The notes beneath the pieces were generated by a model. The model was not told where the DNA came from. It worked only from the letters and a program-made list of their open reading frames with translations, and searched no databases. Both the position numbers and the translations under genes were made by a program. From Burkholderiaceae bacterium (GTDB lineage Bacteria > Pseudomonadota > Gammaproteobacteria > Burkholderiales > Burkholderiaceae_F): DNA of 27,335 nucleotides. Shown in pieces: positions 15,001 through 27,000 of this stretch (the stretch's first letter is position 1; every line of letters begins with the position of its first letter). The stretch covers positions 1 to 27,335 of the forward strand of contig JACCYC010000332.1 of assembly GCA_013696665.1 (NCBI GenBank), given 5' to 3'.

Positions 15001-18000
15001 ACCACGTCCGCGTTGACCGTGTCGTTTCCAAAACCGGTACTCACGACACTGTGCACAATCTGCGCACGCTGCCCGGCCACCAGGCCGTCGATCACGTCAT
15101 CATCGATGACTCCGAAATCTGCCGCGCCGAGGCTGACGCCGACAAACGCGTTGCGTTCGGCAGTGATGTAGTAACCAGCGCGATAAGTGCGCTCGACACC
15201 TCCGAACACTGCATTGGTGATGTCGCCCAAAAATGTGTCTTTGCCTTGCCCGCCGGTCAAGACACTGAGTTCGACGCTGCCTTCGAACGTATCGTCATCC
15301 TGGCCCAAGCTGATGCCGGCCCACGCTTTGCGCTCCTTCGTGACAACGCTGAGATCGGGGTTGTAGTCGACCGAATAAAAATTCAGACCATCCGAGCGGG
15401 CGTTGAACGCGCTGTTTACAACGTTGGCACGCACCGTGTCCTTGCCGAAGCCGGTGGTGACGATGCTGCCCGAAATAGTCGACCGAGCACCCTTGATGCC
15501 CTCGATGAGGTCATCGTCTTCGCCGTTTCCGTCGGCGGCACCCATGCTGAAGCCGGTAAACGCGGTCGTAAATCGTTCGACGCCTTCACTCTTGATGAAG
15601 TAGTCGTTGCGGTATTCGCGCTGCACATCGTCGCGCGCGGCGCCGATGATGTCGCCGTAGAACTTGTCTTTGCCCTGCCCCATCGAGACGACGCTGTCCT
15701 GGACGAAGCCCTCCAGCAGGTCATCGCCATGACCCAGGCTGAGGCCGACATAGCCGTAGGTTTCCTTCTCGAGCACGCTCCGTGTGGTGTCGTACTCGAC
15801 CACCATCTTGTTCAGGAAGCCGCCTGCTGCCGACCGGTTAACGAAGGCGTAAACCTTGTCGTCACCGAAGCCGGTGGTTACGACGCCGCCGGTAATGTTG
15901 GCGTACTTGGCGCCGTTCAACCCTTCGATCAAGTCCTTGTCCTTGCCGTTGCCTTGGTCCGCCGGCCCGCCCATGCTGAAGCCGGTGTAGGCATTGGTTT
16001 CCTTCTTGATGAAGTAACCGTCGTTGTACGTGCGCGTCCCGACCTCAAACACGCCGCCAAGAATATCGCCGTAAAACTTGTCGTCGCCTTCACCGAAGGA
16101 CACGGTGCTGATCGTTACCTTGCCCTTCAACGTGTCGTCACCCTGACCGAGATTGATACCGGTCCACGCTCGATCTTCACTGGCAACAACGCTGACTTTG
16201 ACGTCGTCGTCATACTCGACTTCATAAGCGCCCGGAAACTCCTTCGATTTGCTGAACGCGCTGAAATCAATATCGGCCAAAATCACGTCGTCATCGATGC
16301 CGGTGGTGACCACACTGCGAGTGATCGTCAGTTGCTTGCCGTTCAACCCTTCGATCAAATCCTTGTCGTCCTCGCCAGCGACCGGCGAACCCATCGAAAT
16401 ACCGGCCCAGCCGTTTTTCTCCGACTTGATGAAGTAGCCGTCCTTGTAGTCGCGATCAACGCCGCCGTAGGCTGCATCGACGATGTATTCGGCACGCAGC
16501 GTGTCCTTGCCGGCGCCCATCGAGACAACGCTTGTTTCGACCGTACCTTCGATAATGTCGTCGCCTTGGGCCGTGCTGATCCCGGCCCATGCTCCGGTTT
16601 CGCTCTTCAGCAAGCTTCCTTGGTCGGTGCGGTACTTGATCGTGTAAACGCTGCCGTCGGAGTTGCGGCTGAAGCGCGCATCCTTGATGTCTGCATAGAT
16701 CTCGTCGCCACCGAAACCCGTACTGACAACGACATGCGTCAGCTTCGAACGAGGCGCATCATCGAGACCGCGAATAACGTCATGGTCCGCCTGGCCCGGA
16801 ACCGAAGCGGCCAGGCTTACCGACGATGCAAAGGCGTGGCTTTCGCTTTCGATGTAGTAATCATCAACGTAATCACGTTCGACGCGGTCGAACGCAGTCG
16901 CGTCATCCTGTATCGCGTCGCCCTCGAACGTATCGTCGCCAAGGCCCGTCGATAGGATGCTGTTCTCCAACTTGCCTTGGAAGGTGTCATCGCCTGCTCC
17001 CATGACGACGCCGGCGCCGTACGTGTACTCCTCCTTCAGCACACTGATCTTGGTGTTGTATTTGACGTGAATTAGCCCCGGCGGAACCACAGGCGGCAAG
17101 GCCGCCGCCAGAAACATTGCCGGCCCGAAAGCAGGTGCAACCACCCCGTTAGCGACGGTAAATGCGCCGCCTGAAACGTCCGCAGTGATCTTGTCGTTGC
17201 CATATCCGGTGCTGATGACAGAGTTCTTGATGACGGGACGCCCCCCATCGAGACCTTTAATCGTATCGACCGAACCTTTATCGTCATTCCAGCTGCTGCT
17301 CATGCTGAGGCCGACAAACGTCGGCGCAGACTGGACGAGCTCATCCGCGCCGTATTCGACGTTGGTGACCAGGAAAGCGCAGTCAGTCAGGTTCCCGAAG
17401 AACTGATCGTTGCCCGCGCCCATCGAGATAACGGATTTAACGAATTCGCCCTTCACGATGTCGTCGCCGAAGCTGGTATTTATTCCGCTCCAGCCGCCTG
17501 TTTCGCGTTTAACGAAACTGATTTTTTCGTTGTATTCGATAACGCGAAGTGCGTTCTTGTCTTGAAATGCGCTACCCGTAGCATCGAGCCAGAAGTCGTC
17601 CTTGCCGAACCCACCATCGATGACGCTGTTAGTGACCTTCGCGCGACCGGTCCCGTCGGCGTTTCGCAACTCGTTCTTGTCGGTATCTGCAGTGGGAAGC
17701 AATCCGCCTCCAAGAGAAACGCCGACAGTTTCGTTCGTTACGCTCTTGATTAAGTAACTATCGATGTACTTTCGCTCGACGCCGCCGAAGTTCGCGTTCG
17801 AAATCGAGCTGACCCATAGCTTGTCATCGCCGGCACCCATCGAAAACGCAGACTTCTCGATCGAGACGTTCTTGGCCCAATCGTCGCCATACCCGGTGCT
17901 GATTGCCTGGACGCCTTTTTCAAAGCTTAGGAACGATTGCCTGCCCGCTCCGAAGTCGCGCCACGTGGTGATCGATGTGAAGTAGTTGTTCTTAAAGATA

Positions 18001-21000
18001 CTGTCGATGATCTCGTCGTTGCCGTTGCCAGCGGCGAGAGCAACACGCTCCAGATGAACGTAGAACTTGTCGTTACCGGTGCCGCCGAAGATACTGCCCG
18101 CCGATGTCTCGGTTTCTTTTTCCTTTTCGTAGAACCCGTCGGGCAGCATTTCGAGGCCACCCGGGTAGTCGTTGGTGTTCGTGTAGTGCTTGGTAAACGC
18201 CGAGTCGTGCGCCTTGATATGAAACTCGTCATCGCCCTCGCCACCCGCGATCCAGCTGTGATGACCCGCAAAATAAATTTTGTCGTCGCCCTTGCCGCCG
18301 TCGACGTAAATGCCGCTGACGTCGGTATCAGGATCATTCCAGATCGCCTTCAGCGAATTAGCGACACGCAGATACTCTTGCCACGGATCGTCCAGATACG
18401 GGCTCCCATTGGAGGCGGCCGCCGATAAGGAAGCGGCGGCTACGCTGGTGCCGAAAAGCTCCTGAATAAAGCCGGCGACTTCGTCCATAACGCTCTGCGC
18501 GACCGGTAGCGTGCTGCCCATCGCCGCCGTTTGGAGCGCAGTGACGCCTTCTACTGATTTATCAAAGGAGAAATCAGTTGTGTTGTCGCCCTGGTCGCCC
18601 ATCGCCGCAAAACTGGCAATGACGTCGGACGCCTCTGATGCGCCTGGAGCCGCAGCGCGCTGTGCTTCGCCGGTATTGACAAGTCCCGCGAGCTGCCCGG
18701 ACAGTCCAGCAGTAGCTCCCTGTGCCGCAGCGGCGGCGTTCGCACCGTAAGCGTTGACATCGTTCGTCCACGAATTGCCGGGGACCGTGCCTTTAACGCC
18801 GGGCTCATTGACGACTCGGTCAGCGTTAATGCCCGGATTGATTTGTCCGTTCAGCCCCCCAACAGAGCCGTCCGCGGTACTCAGTGCTGATTGACCTTGC
18901 GTCAGCGCATCTTGAACTGGCGCATTGGCCGCCTGCTTGTCAAGTTCATTGAGTTGTGCGGTTGTGGTCGCCTGTCCATCCTTGGTAGCAGCGTCGATAT
19001 TGCTTAGTGCGTCCTTGCTGAGATCGTTGCCGGTATCGGTTGCCCAACCAATTCGTTCTCTGAATGTGTCGCCGAGAGTGCCGAGACCTTCCGAAACGCG
19101 ATCCAGAAATCCCTCTGTTCCATTTGCCCACGCTTTCTGAATAATCGACCAGGCATCCGCGCTGAGCGGCCGGTTGGTGCGCAATCGATCCATCGCACGC
19201 TCGGCAGTCGCTTTCTTCCAAGCGTCATTGAAAGCAGTCCCGACAGCTTTCTCGATCGTGCTGTCACCCAACTTACCGCCGCCAACGATGATGGTGTCGC
19301 CTTCTTCATTCTTGAAGTCACCGCCGTTCTTCGAGAACTCGTCGCCACCTTCGATCTTCACATCCCACTTGGGTGGAAGTCCTGGAATGTCGAACGGATC
19401 GATCTTGGTATCTTTGAACGACCGATTCTCGGCTTCGCGCGATCCGCCGACGACAACAATCGTGTCCGACTTGTCATAGCCAAATATGCGCGCGTCCTTG
19501 CTGCCGGTGGCAAGGATCACGTCTTCGCCACCCTCAGTGTTCTTGGTCAGGTCACCATAGATGTGGATGCCGCCTATGATGTCCTTGGTGGGCAGCACGA
19601 CGACGGCGGTGTCATCGCCATCGCCGAGATTGATGATAGAAGGCTCAGGGGTCTCGCCCGCCTCGAGTTGCCTCGGAACGTAAAACTCTTCAGGCCGTTC
19701 CCAGGAGATGACCGAATCGCCGCTGCCGTCATGAATATCGGCCCCCATACGATCGACGACGGCGTTGTTGCCATGGCCTAAGTTGATGATGCCACCAATG
19801 TTTCGCTCTGCGCCAAGGCCGAGGAAACTTCCCCAGCCATTCGGCAGGTTCAACCCAGCTATTCCGTAATTCTTGATCCAAGTATCGCCATCCCCGACGG
19901 CAATGATGTTGAATGCTCCGTACGTATTGATGAAGTTCTGTACACCGTTGGCGAAGACTAAATTGATGAGCCCATAGGCGTCGATCCGATTTACCGATCG
20001 ATCGTTGGCAATCGGGTCGATCGGCTCTCCATTCTTTCTGCGATTGGTCTGAAAAAAGTTGTCTACCTCTTGCGTATTGAGGCCGCCTTGGCCGTTCCAG
20101 TACTTTTTCAACGCTTCAAAAGGCCGAGTCAGGAAATCCTGCATTCCGCTCCATTTGAGCGGTTGGATATCATCAGGGAGACTGCCGGCCACTACGAGAT
20201 TTACACCGCCCAGTCCCAGCACACGGTTTTCGCCAGTGCCTGTGAACTGAATATTGAGCAGTCCCAGGCCGACCATATGGTCATTGCCGGTGCCGCCGAT
20301 ACCGATATTCAGCCCTCCACCGATCATCACCGCTTCGTTATCGCCGTTGCCCAGGTAATTCATGTTGAGCACGGCGCCAAGGCCGATCACGATGTCGTTG
20401 CCTGTATTACCGTCGGGGACGAAGCCGGAAATAAACGGCAGAAACGGCCAAGACAACTCGATGGTCCCGTCCTGCTTCAGAATCGGCGCCGGAAACACTG
20501 TCGCTTCCGAAATCCGCCAGTAGTCTGAAACGTTGTTCAGCCCGGAAATGAAGTTGAAGCGACCGACCCCGACGATGACGTTGTTGGGCGTCGTAAGCGG
20601 CGTAACGATTCCCTCGTTGTTCTGCAGGGAGCCGTTGCCGAACGCAATCTTGTTCGAGCCAAGCAGGACCCCCTCGTCGTTCGCCCATTTTCTCAAGTCG
20701 AACAGCGACAGGATGGATGCGGTGGTTCTCGTGTTCGCGACGTTCCTTATCCATCTTATGTTTGTGAGGTGCGCCGGCTCGGCTGCTGCCTCCCAGTGCG
20801 GATTTGGATTGGCCGCACCGAACACCCGATTCTGGCCGTCTCCCAGCACGATCTGATTTGAAACGTTCGAGGTGCCGATGACGAAGTTATCGCCGTTACC
20901 GAACTCATACGTACCGCGGTAACCGTAGCCCGCAAACACGTTGTTGCCGTGACCCAGCAACGAACGGTTAAAGCCTCTAAGGTGAGCGTCTGACCCGTTC

Positions 21001-24000
21001 TTCTTGAACGAGCCGACCGCGGCCATTAGAACCAGGTTGTTGCCGTCGCCCAATGACAACCGGTTCTCGTCGCGGCCTACCGCAACAACCTGATTGTCGC
21101 CCAGGCCGATCATCGACCAGGTGCGCCATAACTCGTACCCGATGCCGAAGTTCAACGGGTTCCATTTGCCTGTTTTCCACCCTCCGTCCCAGCGTTTGTA
21201 GCTCTTCTCCAGGCCTGCGCGCACGCCGTTAACCAGCCCGGCAGACATGAAATTCGCTTCGCCGTAACCGATCATCACGTTGTTGCCGAGGGCGGCATTC
21301 ATCACGTTCCGATGCTTGCCGTAGAACAGATTGACCAGTGGATCGTCTTCCTGTGTTATTTGCCTCAGCCTCTCCTCCGCCGTACGGAAGTACTGATTAA
21401 CGCCCACCATGACGTCGTTGCCCTCGCCGGGCTTGGCTCGATACTGGAATCCGCGGGCCGTGTCGGTGTCAGAGTTCGTCTGCGGGAAGCGCTCATAACC
21501 ATCGTCCTGCGAAACCATCATGTTGCCGTCGAGCGTGAACGGCGGGATCAGCGAAAACAGTTGTTCCAGCCGAGAGCCCTTGAGCTTGACCTGGGAAGCG
21601 AGCAGCAGGCCAGCCAGTTCGCCTATGCCCAGCGAGACAAGCGCTGGCCAACCGGGATTCAGGCCTCCTGCAGGAACGCCGGGATCGACCTGCTGCGAAC
21701 CGACCAATATGCTGCCGGTTTGATGCCAGTTCTCGGAATTGATCCGCTGACCCGGTGCGATTTCATCGACACGAAGATTGTCGTTATTGCGCGCATATGC
21801 CGCAGATTGCTGCGGGGTAAGCATCGGGATATTGGGGTTGCCCGGCAGCGGTGCGCCCGCTCCTCGCAACGTTTCCAGTGGAAACTGACCGACCCGCGCT
21901 TCTTCGGCGGCCAGACCAAAACTGCGTACAGCGTCACGTCGCTGCTGATCTTGCAAAGTCGGCAACTGCGGCAGATCGGGGTCGCCCGGAGGTATCGTCA
22001 GTCCGTTGCCGGCTTGATCTGACCAGGAACTGTTGATCCACGATGCGCCAACGAATCCAACCAGCCCCAGGCCCAACAATTTTTTGCCGATGTCGTCGTA
22101 CCACTTCTTGCCAGCACCCGCTTCTCCGTCCTTCGTTCCAAATAACCTCGTCCAGTCTGAGTCTGGACCCGCGCGGTGATCGTTCAGGCGAATGCCGATC
22201 ATCAAGTTTCCGCCGCCCATTCCACCCATGATGTTGGACTGCCTGGCAACACCCACCATCAGGTCTTCACCATTCGCGCCGAGCATTAAATTGCTGGCGC
22301 CAACGGCGAACATCTTGTTTTCACCGTGATCGCCCTGTGCGTAGACGTGATCGAGCAGGTGAAAGCTGTTGACGTCGCGGAATTCCGGCCCGCCGTTGCC
22401 GGTGCCGTCGGGTGGCGGTGCCCCCACCTCGGCATTAACTCGGCCGCCGAGCATGACGTTGGTATAGCCGATGCCCACCTGCAAATCGTAGCCCTGGCCG
22501 CCTAACAGCAAATTGACTTGTCCAAGAGCAATCGTGCGGTTATCACCACCCCCTGCGAACACGATATTGCCGGTACGGACATCGGGATAGGTCGGCGTTT
22601 TCGACCATAGCGATTTGATTGCCTGGATGCTTTCGGCGTTAGCAGCCAAGGCAAAAATATTGTCATCACCGCCGCCGGACAAAACCAGATTGGCCGCTAC
22701 GCTGGTGGCAGCGTTGTACGCAACCGCAAAGACATTCTTGCCATCGGCCGCGCTCGGAAGATAGGGGTTTTCTCCCGTGATAATGAAGTTGCCGGTGAAG
22801 GGCCCGCTTCGCGTTACTGCCACGCCAAAGATGTTCTGTTCGCCGGCGCCGCTGATGATTAGATTTCCGGAGATCTTGTCCGACACCGCGGCCATCACGA
22901 TGTTTTGCGATCCACCCTCCGACAGATGCACGTTGACTGCCGCCGTGCGGCCTACGGCCACACCGAGCGCCGAACTGTAGTCGTCACTATCAAAAACGCC
23001 CGGGCCCATCAAGAACAGGCCGCCGAATGTGCCTAGGAATCCCGAGGTGTGATGTGCATCGCCGCTCTTGCCGGTTGCCAGCACGTTGACGCCGAAGCTG
23101 CCTTGTCCCCAGCCGACTGCACCTGCAAAAAGCGAGTTATTGCCGTCTCCGGTGATCACTAAATTGCCGGCAGCGAGCGGACTCACCGCCACATCGACGA
23201 TCAAGTTATCGCCGTTGCCTATCCAAGTGAAGTTTCCCGCTATCCCTGTGGCGCCGTCTACCGCGATGCTGAATACGTTGTGGTCACCGTCACCAGCGGT
23301 TATCAGATTGAACGCGATCAGGTTCGGAATTGGAAACGCGGGAATCGGAGGCAATGCGGCGACCGCAACGGCGACGATCCACGACGACTCGCCCTCGGGA
23401 GTGTCACCGGTATTGATCCAGTTGACTGCGATGTTCGAAGCCACCGCCACATTGCCAATCCAATTGTGGCCATCGTCGAGTGAGGTGTAATTGAACGCGC
23501 CGAAGCTAGCAGCAGCGACCGATGCAACCGTGTGATTACCTTTTCCGGCGGCAATCCAATTCACGCCCACCAGCAGACCGCCGGCGACACCCACGTAGGT
23601 TCCGTCGCCATCTTGAGTACTGAGGTAGTTAAACCCGGCTACCAACCCGCCGATCGCCACCATGTACGCGGAGCGCTTCTCGAGCGACGAATCCTGCACA
23701 CTGAGCCAGTTGGCCGATATCAGACCGCTTAGCGCAATCGCCCAATTGTCTCCACTGCCAGTCCGATACAAGCGGTTGATCGCCGCCCCGACGCCCCAGG
23801 CGGCCTGGAACGTAAGACCATTCGCGTGGGTATCGAGCAAGTTAACGCCCAAGAGACCACCGAGGGCGAACGCTGTTGTCGAACCGTTCCCTTCGCCGCG
23901 CTTGATGCGATTCAGACCAAGGCCACCGTAAGCAACATGAAGAAAATTCCCGTCACCATTCCCTGTCTGGACGTTGTTGTCACTGATAACTCCGCCGACA

Positions 24001-27000
24001 CCGATCGTGACGACGTTTCCATCCCCGTTCCCACGCGTGAATTTGTTTCGACTGCGGACAAATGACCCCGCTCCGAGAAATACATTCGATGCGCGAGGCG
24101 AGTTGCCAAGGCTGACCACGTTCTCGGCCCATAAGCCACCGATGACCCAGCCCGTTACGTCGCCGCCTGAATCGGGGCGAGTGAAGTAGTTGGAAGCATA
24201 AGTAAAGGCCCAGGCACCCAACAGCGTGTCGTATTGCCCCTCGGGACCCTGCACATCGTTATGGCCCCAAGTCCCGTTCTTGTTGATGTCGCTGTTGGAA
24301 AACGCGCCCAGTGTGATTGACTGCGCCGGTGCAGCCATCGCGCGAGCGCCTGCGGCTGCCACCGCACCGTTACCGCCTCCGGCGAATGGTCCAAAACCGC
24401 CACCGAAGTTGGCAGGCCGCACCCGATTGACTGCATTGCCGTTAACAGCAACTGCATCGCCAAAGACGCTGACGCTATCGTCGATGATGAAATCGTTGCC
24501 TCCGAAGTGCTCGCCGAGGGAGATACCTTGGGCAACGCCACCCTGCGCATTGGTCGCCGTGATCTTGTTGAACGCTCCTGTACCGACTGCGCGTGAATCG
24601 ATGTTTCCGCCACCGTCGCGATCAACCTCATTGTGTACGCGAACTTCCTTGGTGTTTGATACGCCACCACCGAACACCGTGATGTCGCCGATGAACCCTT
24701 CGTCGGTCTTGATCTTGTTGACAACGACATCTGTGGCGCGCGTACGAATGAACACATCGCCAAAGCCGGCCCCGCGCTGAAGGTCGTTGATCGCGCGGCC
24801 TTCCGGGCCGGCAGCGAGCGCGTCCATCCAGATATCGTCGTCGCCGTCACGGCGAATCAGCCAGTTGCCGGCGCGTTTGCTGCCTTCCGCCAGCAGATCT
24901 ACGTCGCCGTTACCCGTTTGCCGATCGACGCGGTTGCGGGCCACCGCATCGGCCTTCGAATTGGTCAGTGCATCGCTGATGATGTTGCCGTCACCGCTAT
25001 TGCGCGTGATCTTGTTGTCCGCGCGGTAAACGCCTTCCGCAATGACATCGATGTCACCGTCGCCGGTGCCGCGGTCGATGATGTTGTTGATCGCCTGCTC
25101 GCCACCGCCACCGCTACCGTTGATGTTGTTGAACTCTTTGCGATCCTTGTCGGTGAATGTTTCGGCGAAAACGTCGTAGTCGCCGCTGCCCGCCGTCACT
25201 TTGTTCTGCGCAATCACCGGCGCATCGGCATACACGTCGATCGTTCCGTCGGCGTTACCGCGCGTGATGTCGTTTCTGGCAGCGGCGTTGGCGTCCTTGT
25301 CCACATCGGTCGCAAAGGCGTCGGCCAACACGACGCCGCTACGCTCGCCCAGCGTTGCTTTGTTCTTTGCCTCTTGACGTGCGTTAGCCTCGAGCGTCGT
25401 TTCACCCTTGCCGACGCCTGTGGCGGTGACATCGTTGAGCGCTGCACCGCCGGTGAGGTCTCCTCCGTTGTTCTTGGCTCCGCTTGATTCTGCCAGCGCG
25501 TAAATGGCGCCCTCGCCGGCGCCGCGTGTTGCCCGATTAGTGGCTTTAGCCGCTCCATCGGCGAACAGTTCGATGGCGCCATCGCCCTTGCCCATCGTTG
25601 CTGAATTGGTCGCATCCGTCTGACCCGAGTCGGCATCAAGATAGATATCGCCGTCGCCATCGCCGCGCCGCGCCGTGTTCGTTGCATCGCCGTAAGCCGA
25701 CGCAAAGGCGGTCAGCTCCATGTCGCCCTTGCCCGCGGTCAGCGAGTTCGACGCTTGCGTGCGACCTTTGCCGCTGCCCTCTGCGAGCGCCCAGATGCTG
25801 CCGTCGCCGTCGCCGCGTGTCGCCGTGTTGCTGGCCGTATTCCAGTTGTCCGGCAGCGCATCACCCGGCGCAATGCGCGCGGTCAAACGCCAATCGCCGT
25901 CGCCTTTGCCGCCGCTCGCATTGTTGGTTGCGCGGATCGATTTGTCGGAGTCATTCGCCGCGCCGGTAGCGTTGGCGATTGCGAAAATGTCGAAGTCGCC
26001 CCTGACGTAGGCGCTGTTCGCTGCCGACCACATGCCGGTCGCTGTCTGGTCGATCGAGCCCGATGCGTTGCCGCTGCCGCCGCCCCACCACCAGCCGCCG
26101 CCGCCGTTGGCGCTGGTCGTCGCGGTAGCGCCGTTCGCCAGTAAAGTGATCGCGCCGTCTCCGTCACCGGTCGATCCGGTGGCTCGTGCAGTCGACTTGT
26201 CGCCGAACGCGTTTGCGGTGGCCGTCACATCGCCGTCACCGCCGCCGCGCGATGCGTTGGCGGTGGCATTGCCGTCTTCCGTCGTAGCGTCGGCAATCGC
26301 GTGCGCGTCACCGCTGCCCTTGCCGCGGCTCGCCGAAGCGTTCGCGCCGAGACCGCCCGATGCGTTGGCGTATACATCGCCGCTACCGTCGCCGCGAGAG
26401 GCATTCGCGTTCGCGTTGCTCTTCTCGGCTGTGGACGTGGCTTGCGCACTAACGTCGCCGCTGCCATTTCCACGCCGCGCCCAGGCGGAAGCTCCACCTT
26501 CGCCATTAGCCGTTGCGTCGACCGTCCAGTCTCCATTGCCGCCGTAAGCGCTGGCACTTGCGCTGCCACGCTCGAACCCACTTTGATTCGCCGTCGCGGT
26601 CGCGGTGCCGCTGGTTTCTTCATCGTTCGGATTCCACCACCACCACCAGGACCCGCCTGATGCGGATGCGCTGGCATAGGTCGCCGAGGTGGCATCGGCT
26701 GTCGCATCACCGCTGCCGCCGACAGTCGCGTTAGCGTGCGCGCCCCAACCCCACCACCACCAGCCCCACCAGCCAAAGCCGCCATCATTCTCGTCCGGCA
26801 CGGCGGAGCTCGTCGCACTTGCCGACGCATTGCCATCTCTACTCAGATGCACGCCGGCCCCGGCGTAGTGATCGGCAGTCGCAGTGGCGGATCCATCGCC
26901 GCCTTTCATCGTCAGCCCGGCGCTGGCCCAGTCCCAGAGCTCGCCGCTCGAGGAGGCGGATACTTTGCCGGAACCCACGTAATCCGGACCCCAGCCCGAA

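Noticed and set aside
15051..16955. 634-codon plus-strand frame opposite the giant gene
   Set aside because: It mirrors the repeat codons of the minus-strand gene, has no ribosome site or recognisable domain, and arises because the strand opposite GAC/GGC-rich repeats rarely contains stops. The same holds for the other plus-strand frames between 10600 and 27300.
26976..26978. GTG as the start of the giant protein
   Set aside because: The frame remains open to 27335 with the same composition; there is no Shine-Dalgarno before this GTG, and it lies within a Gly/Ser-rich run.
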